Assembly (NCBI GenBank): GCA_032622095.1 | Contig: CP136063.1 | Span: 117,384,723 to 117,448,722 of the forward strand | Direction: 5' to 3' | From: Siphonodentalium dalli | Taxonomy: Eukaryota; Mollusca; Scaphopoda; Gadilida; Siphonodentaliidae | Length of the DNA: 64,000 nucleotides | Part shown: positions 24,301 to 34,650 of the stretch, one piece after another | How positions within the stretch are numbered: position 1 is the stretch's first letter | How the letters are laid out: every line of letters begins with the position of its first letter | Position numbers and translations under genes: made by a program | Notes under the pieces: generated by a model | What the model saw: the letters and a program-made list of their open reading frames with translations, nothing else | Databases searched by the model: none | What the model was told of the DNA's origin: nothing

Positions 24301-25511
24301 CTATACTAAACAAAATTGTGTTAAAACTGGAATCTATACTAGTGTGTAAACGTGGCTTCTGTTGGAGGGTGTCCAATTTGAAATTTCCAACTAGACCTCC
24401 CCCCACATTAATCTGTCAGACCAACCTACCGGTACCTCCCATATTGACTAAATTCCAACTAACTGGTACCTCAACTTTCCCCATCTGTTTGAGTTTTACA
24501 ACCTGACAGTGACCATCCCCCTGCCCAAATGTTGGATAATCTTCACCCAGTTGTGTCTTAATTACCTTATATTATTATTATATTCTGTATGTCAGAACCT
24601 CACCATGTACATCGATGTTTATATTTTGAGCCAGGCATGAAATTTCAAATTGTTTATTTTTTTTCTAAAGCTGGTCGGGGAGGGGGGAGTTCAGCATCCC
24701 AATTTTTAAATCCCTGGCTATCATGTTTAAATTAAATTAATTAACTAAAATTACTGTCACCAGAAACTAATTGAATGTGTACTACCAGTATTTCTTGTAT
24801 GACACTCATTCAAGTTTGACAGTCACATAAAACTTGTATATATGTAGGGGAAATAAAGCAGTGATTAGAACACCACTTTGGACTGTCAAGATAAAACGTT
24901 ATTGCATGACATTTTCGAAAAATATGATATTGTGTTTGGTATTGTTCTGAATATTTATTCATTGGTATAAATACACTAATTTGGATAACTAAATCGGCTT
25001 TTGGAGAAATTATGTTGTTGTTGTGATTGAATGATAGCGAACCTGAATGTGTAACTTTAAAGTAGTTCAGGTTAACATTTCCATGGGGGCCATGCTTTAG
25101 CCACATTGCCCCGTCACTGCTGGAGATCAGTTCTTTAATTGTAGTGGTAGAGTTTTATGCCATCACGTGGTAGTAGTACAGATAGCATACAATTATACCC
25201 GTACAATGCACATAGTTGGAAATAAAAATTTACATTCTGTCATGCTTTATCCCACCGATTCACCTGACCATGCACATTGGAAGCTAAATTTCCTTTCAGA
25301 AAATTGCGGTGGGGAAAAATGTGGGCCAGTCGGAAGATGAAATTTGTTTTTGGGCCTTATTATATAAATGTACAGGCCATACATTTAATTGTACCCTGTT
25401 GGACAAAACAAGTGTCCACTTAACTGCGGTGCGGTTAGCATTGCCACGATTTCTGCGGTGTGCGTTCATTAAACTGAAAAAAAGACGATACAAATCAGAA
25501 ATCATCCATAC
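21313..25511. other. 4.2 kb with no supported gene
   Basis: All six frames are short and without motifs. The only structure seen is two diverged ~130-bp segments side by side at about 23845-24065 (TTTAWATCATNTGANGTCA ... GNTYCAAC). I see nothing else to annotate. Confidence 0.5.
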
Positions 25512-25621
25512 TGTACATGGCGTTCAGCCACGGTGTAGTTGTCGTTCGCCCATGGTGTACTTTCCATTCGGCCGCAGTGTACTTGCCGTTTGGCCATGGT
25601 GTACTTATCGCTCGGCCGCGG
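25512..25621 (+). repeat. 22-bp tandem repeat, five copies
   Basis: Five units of the form TGTACTTNCCNTTCGGCCNNGG fit exactly end to end, with alternating CATGG and CCGCGG-type ends. The translated frames across it are repeat products, not evidence of a gene. Confidence 0.9.
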
Positions 25622-26720
25622 TGCTCAACTGCAGTTACAAACTCTGACACCACGGCCCTAAGGCAAATACACAGCGGTGCCAATGGACACTTGTTTTATC
25701 AACCGCGCCCAATGTTTATGTTTTCAAAATGAGAGATAACTCCAAGATGCAAGTTATTTTGTTAAAATATTACGGTACTTTTACAAAATATACCAGTCTT
25801 GTCTAATAATTTACACCACAAAGACACAAACTTTGCAAAACGTATCAGAAATTCCAAACGCAAGGTGAGTGGGCTTGGGGAACGGATGGCTCTGTACAAA
25901 ACGTCAGCCCAAAAAAATCACGTGTTGTATTTAAATAATTCCAGATATCGCCTTTTAACTTGAAGTGCATCACTAGCCAGTTGAAGATGAAGTGCCATTA
26001 TGTCATTGCAATTTTAGCAAATGCCAATCAATTTACCAGAGAATGTTTTTTCAACACAAGTAGTAAACAGGTAAAGTACGTTCATTTTGTTTCTGAACGT
26101 ACTTGGTCAACACTAAGTCTTGTCAATACACTGTACTTACTAGTAGTAGTACTGCACTGTAGTTCGCTACATGCTATACATGTACGTTCTCAACAAAATT
26201 ATCACCGGCGTCGTTAAAGTTAACAATGTTAGAATCTATTTTCAACAATCGATTCAATTTCAAGCAATTTCCGTTTAGGCTACAACAAAATTGGTCTCGT
26301 GTAATAGAACCCTTCATAAAACTTTGTTTACAAATTAATTCTGTCATTCGACTCATTGTACATATAAAACCACAGTTAAACTGAGATAACTGTTTGTTTC
26401 GTTCAGAATTGAATTGCGAAGTTATGAATCTATGACTTTGAGGCAGAGGTGAGGCTCAGTTACTAAGTAAGCTCAGCGACGCATGTCAGGTCAGACTCGG
26501 CCACTCACTCACTCACTGCCACTGGGTCTGCCCTCGCCTGGAATTGCTCTAATTTGTTACATTCGCGGACAAACAAGGTCAACTATACTATATATTGATC
26601 ACTCACCTTGTATATCATACGTAGGCAGGTTTGTTTTGTTTATCTCATACGTGGTAATTCCTCTAATGGGCGAATAATAACGCCGAGGTGGTGCCTGATT
26701 TTCAAAAACTCACGATTGTT
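25622..26720. other. no supported gene
   Basis: A possible exon (25798-25867: acceptor ATATACCAG, donor CGCAAG|GTGAGT) is open in one frame with no recognisable motif. Support is too weak to call it. Confidence 0.3.
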
Positions 26721-26856
26721 TGAATATAATTATTTGTCTAACAACCGTCCGTGAGTAATCTTAATTCTGATTGGTTAAGATGAACGCGTGAATATAATTA
26801 TTTGTCTAACAACCGTAGGCGAGTAACCTTAATTCTGATTGGTTAAGATGAACGCG
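26721..26856 (+). repeat. 68-bp tandem duplication
   Basis: TGAATATAATTATTTGTCTA through TTAAGATGAACGCG occurs twice in direct succession with about five differences. Confidence 0.9.
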
Positions 26857-27079
26857 GTTGTCCAATCGCTGCATATGTGGCCTGGAAAGAAGAGTTCAAA
26901 GTGTGTGTCGGGGTCTTGGATATTTTTGGAAACAATTTTTTTCGTTTAACAGTATCAATGCTCCAACAGCGCCGAGTGTGTATATGCAGTACTCACTTAA
27001 GCCCATGCGGCTCGCACACGTGGGCTTATAATAGTGAATGCTATATATAGGCTACAATGTACGTCACTGCGATTAAGCG

Positions 27080-27459
27080 TTCAGTCATGTCTGGATTCTG
27101 GCCCGCAGAGACAAATGACGTTTGACGTCATGACGCCGTAACTGCCTTCATATAGCTAACAAATCAAACTGATCTAATATGAACCTTTGCAGGACATATT
27201 AATAACAACTTACTGTTTATAAATAAATAAATACTTCAGTTGTCCATTGCCACATATCGGAAGTTGTGAAGTAGTAAATTCGTTCCATTGCTGATTCCGC
27301 GATTTTGTGATACCACTGCCGGAAGTCACGTCATTTGTTCACGAAAAAGTTGTGTGGCTAAAAAGGTCACCTACACGGTATACTGTAAATTATGTGTGAC
27401 GTCACAAGTACGTACGCCCGCCTGTTACCTATACACGCGCCGAGCGGGGTCGTTATAAA
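27080..27459 (+). repeat. left member of a ~380-bp inverted repeat pair
   Basis: This starts TTCAGTCATGTCTGG and is matched in reverse orientation by 31258-31636 at roughly 85% identity. Near the outer end it has a TGACGTCA palindrome, the classic CREB/ATF site. No target duplication is visible outside the TTCAG ends. It may be a terminal repeat of a 4.6-kb element or an independent MITE-like copy. Confidence 0.8.
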
Positions 27460-27777
27460 AGCAAGCAAACATAGAACACAAATTCATAATATATAGCAAA
27501 TAAATAATTACCAAGGCTGCACGAAATATGTAAAGTAGTTTCTAACGTCTGATTTGCATTGATAAGGTTTTTGTAATATTTGATAAATCGCGCATGAACT
27601 GATGGTCGGGTGGGTGTGGTAGAATAATGTCATATATCACTCAACCGACACCCTCAATTCATAACTGTTGATGACTTTTTGTCTAAATAATTTCTCATGC
27701 AGCATCTGGTAAATTTTTAATAGCTCAAATATGAACCTCTCTTTCTGAGCCTAAACTTCGGAGATATTTTGGCGATT

Positions 27778-28830
27778 TTATTTCGAAGCAACAGGCGATT
27801 TTTGTTGCGAAACAAGAGCATCGACACGAGTAGACTGTGGGGCAGTAATTGGCTCAACTTGAGTGGATTGCGTGTGAGCAACGGGTGCAGCTTCATTGGA
27901 CATTTTCATGGCATATGATACAGGTTCTGGGAAAGTATTTTGATCAGTTACATGTACATTAAGTTGTGATGCACGAATAGTGTTGGCCTGGCCGTTGTCT
28001 GTATAAGTGCTGGCACCAGTTCACTGTTTTTTGCAAAAACGACATCAGAGTATGTGACTTGTTGAATTGATGGTCGAACACCAACCATTTGCTTTACATT
28101 GATATATGATAGATGTTTATCAGCCTTACACCGTTGCAATGTGTATTCATAGTCCCACTTGGGACATGATAGGACCATTGTAGCATGTGAACGTTGACAG
28201 TTTGAAAACTGTTTTGGTTTAGTACAGAAGCAGAACAGCGTGCACATATTAAGGTTTCTTTACCTTTACAACGATACTGCCAATGACTATACCCCGACAT
28301 TTAAGACATAGTACGGTACTTGGAACATATGCAGACACATATATCTTCATATATCAAACCTTCAATGCCGGCGGATGTTGGCTCCGATTTAAAGTAAAAA
28401 GATAACAATGCAAATGAACTTTTATTCAACCAACTGTCTTAGAAAATCTGCGAACACCAGTAACTCCCCATCGTGCCATCTCAGCCAATATCTCCGACAG
28501 AAGTTTTGGAGATATCGCGGGTTCACAAAACTGATCTGCTACTAGTCGGTGTTTTGTGAGGAGCAACCATGACTGGTGTTTTTGCAATAGGTGTTAACTG
28601 CAGCAAAGCATCAGATTGAACTTTTATTGAACATTGAATCAGGAGAGAGCTAGTCACTGGTCCGGTCCTGATCGGTTTGACAGATTTCAATTATCCAGCA
28701 ATACTTTGAAGTGTCTTATCAATAACAAATACGGAAGGTCTCTTCATAGTCGGGTCGAAAATAATAATCAAGTACTGAGGTAGTAACCCCGCATCATTGG
28801 AACTAATTGAGTCAAAAACAAAAAAAGACT
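27778..28830 (-). pseudogene. broken gag-like ORF1 of a non-LTR retrotransposon
   Basis: On the minus strand, successive frames give an RNA-binding region: FVIDKTLQSIAG, an in-frame stop, LKSVKPIRTGPVTSS, then PVMVAPHKTPTSSR. After a frameshift comes ILAEMARWGVTGVRRF. Zinc-knuckle pieces follow: CLKCRGYSHWQYRC is a clean C-x2-C-x4-H-x4-C; CARC begins a second knuckle that is cut by a frameshift; FSNCQRSHATMVLSC is a third knuckle that has lost its first Cys. Then CPKWDYEYTLQRCKADKHLSY and a Ser/Thr/Gln-rich tail run to a stop at 27778. This order matches the gag-like ORF1 of jockey/I-type elements. It has at least three frameshifts and two stops, and no ORF2 follows. An alternative is an old host gene derived from such an ORF1, but the damage argues against function. 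Confidence 0.72.
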
Positions 28831-29629
28831 ATCACAGCAGCCGCCACGGACTACCCTTCGAATTCTGGTTGGGCCAACAACTGGTACATATCAGAATCGG
28901 TGACCCGATTAGACACCTGTATTAGCCACCCGTTACCACCCACCCATAGTAAGACATGATTCAACAATAAACAATCATCAGAAGAACACCAGAGAGACAG
29001 AAGAGAACATAAATATGAGACGTGAAACAGAAAACATTACTTCAAACATCAGACGAACACTAGCGCAGATAACAACAATTTAATCTGAAACACTGGAGGC
29101 GTGATTTATAATTTAGCCAATTGAGGACTCACACACCATACCTACCAGGAAGCACACACGATAGGCATATTTTAGCTTAACTGTGAGTGAAATTGTATAT
29201 GTGGAAGCTTTAATGAGTATGCTTTTCTGTACATTCTCTGCTTTGTTTTTAATCCAGGAAACCTGCATGCCATGTAGCGGCTGTGTCTGCCAAAATGTAC
29301 TTATTTTCAAATTGTACCTGTGACTTTTTGAGACATTTTGAGCACAAATTTCCCTTACGCGGTTGGCAATTTCATTCCAATAAAATAACCGAAAACAGGA
29401 AATAGTAGACTACCGATTTACACGAAACCATCACGAAATTATGCTTGGAAAATCAATCTATGGGATCAATTTAACCCACTTTTTGACAACAAATTTATGT
29501 GATATACTTGAGATTTCGATGTTGGAACATTAATGTTGATAACAGTTATTCCCAATGTACGTACTTTGTACGTATATATGTTTTTATCATATTTAACGTA
29601 AACCACACAATTAAATACAAATTACGCAG
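28831..29629. other. no supported feature
   Basis: A pyrimidine-rich run on the minus strand (28803-28830) resembles a splice acceptor in front of the gag-like remnant, but the retroelement origin makes real splicing unlikely. I see nothing else. Confidence 0.35.
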
Positions 29630-29719
29630 ATTATATGTAGATACACATGGCACTGGAGAAAGAACACGAGTTGTCAAAGTTATCAGATCTCCTCCTCCCG
29701 AATTCTATTATAAATATAT
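29630..29719 (+). CDS. candidate exon E1 (tyrosine-motif peptide)
   Basis: This is a 90-nt open segment between ACGCAG and GTAATA. Read with one leading base it gives 29 codons beginning LYVDTHGTGERT and ending PPPEFYYKY, with two bases left over. LYVDT and EFYYKY resemble tyrosine phosphorylation/SH2 docking segments in receptor tails. The acceptor has a poor pyrimidine tract, so the 5' edge is uncertain. Its phase (1 base in, 2 out) joins correctly to the exon at 29970. I do not recognise the protein. Confidence 0.3.
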
Positions 29720-29969
29720 GTAATAGTGTGGATTCGTACATTATTTAATTATGATATGCATTGTGTCTGCCGAAGAACGGTCAATGTGGATATTTTGGAC
29801 TAAAGCGGTAGACACCAGAGGGGTACTATCCCCTTGGGGTATTGTTAAGTGTGGCTGTGTGTGTGACTGTTTGTGTGAATATTGTAGCGCATTATTCAAT
29901 GTATGTATCGCATTTATGGATATGGCTCCCTTTGCTAATCTCATGTATCATCTCTCCTCATTTTGACAG

Positions 29970-30043
29970 TCGACCAGAAACTAGTGAAGTTAATGATGCA
30001 AGCGGGACTAACAACACCTATGATGAATTGTGTTATCCAGCGG
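29970..30043 (+). CDS. candidate exon E2 (tyrosine-motif peptide)
   Basis: This is a 74-nt segment between a good acceptor (CTCATTTTGACAG) and a strong donor (GCGG|GTGAGT). It reads RPETSEVNDASG, then NNTYDELCYPA. YDEL fits the YxxL pattern of ITAM/ITIM-like tails. One base leads and one trails, joining in frame to E1 before it and to the 28-nt exon E3 after it. Its first 24 bases and its acceptor resemble the exon at 37317 (17 of 24 identical), suggesting exon duplication. The function is unknown. Confidence 0.4.
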
Positions 30044-31257
30044 GTGAGTTTACCTCAATGTGATATATCAAAATGTATTTTCTCAAAACCAATCTGGAAA
30101 CAGTTGTAATTAGTTTGGTATAATGTATTTATCCACCGCTCATTATCTCTATTGCCTAAATAAAGCCTACCTAAATAACGTTACGTTTATTACGTCAAAG
30201 TAGCTTTATTATGTCAATGTATATTGATTAGGTTAGTACTACTTTCATGACGTAATTGTATATGCAAATTGCGCAAGTAACTAGGGATGTCAAGCGACCT
30301 GAATGACGTCATTGTGATTTTGGGACTTTTTATCGTCCATAATTCACCGCGGCAATTGATACAACATTCGTATTCGGATATGTGTGTTCGCTCTAAAACA
30401 CATGTAAACCATTAGCTAAAGGCCAGCTTAGCATATACATTAAAAAACACAAGGAACTATTTCGCTCTAAGTTGCACTCCTGTTTTCCCACGTCACGAAT
30501 GCTACTTAGTTTGCTTGACCGAATACATGTAAGGGCGTCATCGAAGTAACGAATGTAAAGCTGAGGAAAATGACAGATCTGCTGCACAAAATGCATGTTG
30601 TGTCCGATGGATAAATAAAATATGTAGCTAATGTTGTCGCTCAAACTGTGTATGTCCGCTTTGAGAATTTGGCATCTATTGGACTCGGTAGAGACTCGCC
30701 CAATAGATTCTCAACCCCCCCCCCCTCGCGGACATAAACAGTTTAAGCTGCGACACTAGCGCTTTATTCTGTGTCACGCAATGTAAAAATCATCAGTCAG
30801 CCGGAAATTGTAAGCACAATTATTTTAGTTTTTATAACTTGCACAATCATTAAACATATACATGAAATTATACACATATCAAATTTGTTGATCGTTAGAT
30901 CGAACAAATTATATATAGTATAAAAAGTTGCCGTTACTGATATCTATGACCATAATGTAATTATAGGTCTAATATCAAATCCGATGACCGCAAAATCAAG
31001 CTCATGAAAACTATTATATAGAGTTATCGTTACTGATAGTCTGATACGTAAGATCCATACTACCAAATCCAACAACCGTTAGACAATAACTCGTTACATA
31101 TATTATATACAGTTACCGCTACTGGCGTGCATACCCATGATGTATAATCCGACGATGGTAAAATCGAATTAGTTTTATCTTTTATAGAGTTATCTTTCCT
31201 GATATGTATGCCCATAATGTCTAATCCCACAACCGTAAATCATAACTCATAATATAT
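30044..31257. other. intron-like DNA without recognised features
   Basis: AT-rich. A run of 13 C lies at about 30714-30726. Several loosely similar segments (GTTAYCGTTACTGATA..., near 30930, 31025, 31110 and 31190) form a degenerate ~85-bp tandem repeat. Confidence 0.4.
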
Positions 31258-31636
31258 TATAGCGCCGAGGTCGGGTCGTGTGTAGGTAACAGGCGGGAGT
31301 ACACAATTTTGACGTCACACATAATTTAAAGTATACCGTATAGGTGAAATATTTAGCGAGACAACTTTTTCGTGAAAAACAATCACGTGACTTCCGGAAG
31401 TGGTTTCACAAAATCGTGCAATCAGCAATGAATCGAATTTGCTACTTCACAACTTCCAATATGCGGCAATTTACAATTATGTATTTATTTATTTATAAAC
31501 AGTAAGTTGTTATGATTATTTCCTGCATAGGTTCATATTAGATCAGTTTCATTTGTTAGCTAAATGAAAGCAGTCACGGCGGCATGACGTCAAAACGTCA
31601 TTTGTCTCTGCGGGCCAGAATCCAGACATGACTGAA
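31258..31636 (-). repeat. right member of a ~380-bp inverted repeat pair
   Basis: This is the reverse complement of 27080-27459 with scattered substitutions and small indels. It ends CCAGACATGACTGAA. The segment between the pair contains a broken gag-like ORF and two exon candidates. Confidence 0.8.
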
Positions 31637-31702
31637 TGTGTCATCCCAATAATGTATAATCCGACGATTGTAGAACCGAACTAATTTTTTTCTTTTTGAC
31701 AG

Positions 31703-31781
31703 GAATTTGGTAATTAGTTTAATTTTGAATATAATCATCTATAGATTTACATGTTGGTCAATAAATGATGTATACAGTATA
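31703..31781 (+). CDS. weak candidate exon, hydrophobic peptide
   Basis: A strong acceptor (TTTTTTTCTTTTTGACAG) and a strong donor (GTAAGT) bound 79 nt. These are open as NLVISLILNIIIY ... SINDVYSI, a short hydrophobic stretch followed by a tyrosine motif. Its phase (1 in, 0 out) does not fit between E2 and E3, so it would need another partner or be an alternative exon. It could be chance in AT-rich DNA. Confidence 0.2.
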
Positions 31782-32175
31782 GTAAGTTCTACGTACCAAT
31801 TCCACAACAAAATGCCAGAGTAATCTTCTAAATGTTCTTTACTAAACACTCATTGGTGAGTAGCCGCCATAGTAAACGTTCATACAATAAGTTCAAGAAT
31901 CGTCCATATGTCGTTTGTTGACCTCATTATTTGAACATTGCCCACCAATGGCTCTGAATCATTCTGCTCTTATATGATCGGTTTGTATGTCTGTCGCCAC
32001 TCGAAATGAATCATGAACCCTTACAGTGCATACTTTTATAACAGAAAGGGAGAATCCATTTAGAATATATAGAGATGCTTAAGCAATTCCCTAAAACCTG
32101 CCACAACAGGTAATTACTCATACATGATTCACTTGCAGGTTGTCATGTATAAATACGTGTTATACTACATCGATT

Positions 32176-32345
32176 CTTCCATTCAGTTATAAATTTATAC
32201 ATTGGAATGATCCATTATTCAATTGGTGGGGTGTTCATGTATCACAGGTAGACGACAGACAGACAAACATATACTAAAAAAGCAGAATGATTCATACTCA
32301 TTGGAGGGTCGTGTTGAGATAATAAGTTTAAAAAACGACAATTGG
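32176..32345 (+). repeat. diverged repeat, copy 1 (partner at 41210)
   Basis: ATTCAGTTATAAA through AATGATTCATACTCA to GAGATAATAAGTT recurs at 41210-41368 at perhaps 65-70% identity. Here the stretch is open and reads CSCITGRRQTDKHI ... NDSYSLEGRVEIIS; the other copy reads CSGINSRRYT and, in another frame, NDSYSCVGTVQIIS. The shared peptide words hint at a duplicated old exon rather than a plain repeat. Confidence 0.5.
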
Positions 32346-33293
32346 CATACAAGGACTAGGAACTATTTAGAGTGGAAATGGTTAAACATCAAAACATGTT
32401 ATCAAGTTAAACAAGTTATCTGAAAAATGAATGCGCAGAACATCTGTCTTGCGTTATACGGTATGTAGTTTGATGGAAATACAATACAACAATTTAATTG
32501 CATCAGTATTAGTTAGATATCTGGCGATTGCCATTTGTAATATAACACTAGCATGAGTTTGGAAAGCATTAAGGTTTATTAGTGCCCGACATAAGTTATT
32601 TTCAGCCCATGGCTAATGGCATGAATTGCTGTTAATAATTTCTGAAGGGCCGCTAATAAAACTGTAATGCCTGAGAAACTAATGTTGCTTCTATTATTAC
32701 CAAGTGGTCCTGTTCGACGAGTGACATGACCAAATACTATTCAAGTCTAATGCATGTCAGTTGTTCCTGAAACATTTCGTCAGTGTATTTCGAAAAGGAC
32801 GTATACCCGGTATTGGCGGGGAAATTCTTTTTTGCATCATCAGATTATCCGTGTAAAATTACACAATATATTTAGAGTGTGTGCCCCTTAATCGTATGCA
32901 AAATATTTTTTCCCGCATTATTGAGTTGTAATTTCCAGTATAATATCATTTTGGTTGGGTGACTGGAATGTTTGTTTTCCAAAATATCGTACAAATATTT
33001 TTATTATTTGGAGACACGTCATTGGTGGTCAGAGTACTCGGAACATTGGATATTGAACACACAACAAATGGAAAGCGCGGGAACCTCAGACCCGTTATGA
33101 CCCCCCACAAGGGAAGCGAGATACTCAAGCTTTAACGTTTAGCATAACAACATTTTCGAATTCAAATAAAAAAAAAATCCAAAATAAATGTTGTATAGAA
33201 TTATGACTCAAGAGAGATCACCTATACATAAATGGCACGAGAAGGCACGATTGTGTATGATACAGTAGCTACATACACTCATCTTACTTACAG

Positions 33294-33321
33294 ATATACC
33301 AGAACCGGAATATTTGGAATC
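33294..33321 (+). CDS. candidate 28-nt micro-exon E3
   Basis: TCTTACTTACAG precedes and GTGAGTAT follows a 28-nt segment read as IPEPEYLE with two bases on each side. The phase fits E2 (1 trailing base) before it and the exon at 34483 after it. EYLE is a possible tyrosine docking site. A second segment at 38719 has the same length, the same acceptor word (TCTTACTTCCAG), the same donor (GTGAGTAC) and 17 of 28 identical bases. Two such matches make a real duplicated micro-exon plausible. Confidence 0.4.
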
Positions 33322-34482
33322 GTGAGTATACGTATAATAGCCCAAATCGAGACTAAATCTAGCGATAATTTAAATACGTTTTAATCTAGTAATGATATAT
33401 GGATAAACAACTATTGTTGCTACCAAATTAGTCCAGAATAATGTGATAATAATATACTATGCTATTTGAAAACTTACTCATTTCAAGTACAAATGACATG
33501 GTTTCAGTAACAGGGTGGAACACATACATTAAATTGGTATATTTACGGCCACGAAATCTAAACATCTAAACCGTACCATTGATACCAGATTTAAAACAGG
33601 TATATTAATTAATGCGACTTGTGAATATACTTCAAAGAGTGGGTCCAATTGTTATTCACCTAATCGAATTATATTTATACCTATCATGGCCCTTGCTGTT
33701 TAAAACGCATGGATACAATACATATGTTTTATGGTATTTATGTGACTTAGAAATGACAATTCAAACAACTGCCCATATCGATGTATTATTCGTGGAAGTT
33801 CCCATTTAGATGTACTGTGTATCAATTATAATCACGGCATTTCTGCGACTTGTCAAATTATTCACTATATCATCACGAACTAGCATTTAATACTATCAGT
33901 TATTTAAATCCAACATTTAGGTTCACTGTACCTGAGAAAATTGGGTGGGATAAGTCCTCATTTTGACAATTCTTTGGAAGCACAATAGGACCAAATATAG
34001 CAACCATTCATTAACTCTCAAATGTTTGCAAAAGTAAAGCAGTGATCCACACAGACTAATGGACAAAACTAAAGCACTGAAATTTCCCATTGTGAGCAGT
34101 TCATGAATACTGAATAGATAAGAGAACCAGGTGTGAAATCCCTACAATGAGGGTTTCGAGCGAATTTCACCCATTCACAATACAAACCGATCATACCACC
34201 ATACACACATGGCACCAATAGCCCGATAACGAGTGTGACTCGCCAACGTAGTATATCAACCAGGCCCTGCTAATAATTCAATTCATGAGCTGGATATTAC
34301 ATGCAAACTGCTGCTATGATATTATCGGTAGCGCTAAATGTGGTGATGATTGAATATAATATGTATATCACGATTCTCTTTCGACTTGACAGTTATTGAA
34401 CAACATTATTTAAATTCATTTCAACATGCAGGGACCAATGGTGGCCTAGTATAATGATAATTTTGTTTCTCATTTCTAATAG
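33322..34482. other. intron-like DNA without recognised features
   Basis: AT-rich, short ORFs only; no repeat or motif stands out. Confidence 0.4.
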
Positions 34483-34650
34483 CTTGCCATCCATGCATAA
34501 GCTAAACAGCGGGGTGTATTATGCTGTGTACATGCAGTGCAGTCTCTGGATATATAATTTAATTATTACAGAGTGGCTTAGCCATTCTGTAACAAATGAA
34601 TTTGGTATCCAGATAAGTCGGCCCCATTATCAGCAGATTGTGCATTGCAG
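34483..34650 (+). CDS. candidate exon Ex (168 nt)
   Basis: The acceptor has a strong pyrimidine tract (TTTTGTTTCTCATTTCTAATAG) and the donor is good (TTGCAG|GTATGC). The open frame has 55 codons: LPSMHKLNSGVYYAVYMQCS, ... ITEWLSHSVTNEFG ..., RPHYQQIVHC. There is one leading and two trailing bases, fitting E3 before it and the exon at 37317 after it. I do not recognise the fold; YYAVY and HYQQI are further tyrosine motifs. It may be part of the same gene as E1-E3 or a chance open stretch with good splice words. Confidence 0.35.

Noticed and set aside
29842-30063. Hydrophobic N-terminal frame in front of exon E2 as a membrane protein
   Set aside because: The hydrophobic run is translation of TG-rich DNA upstream of a good splice acceptor at 29969, so it is more likely intron.
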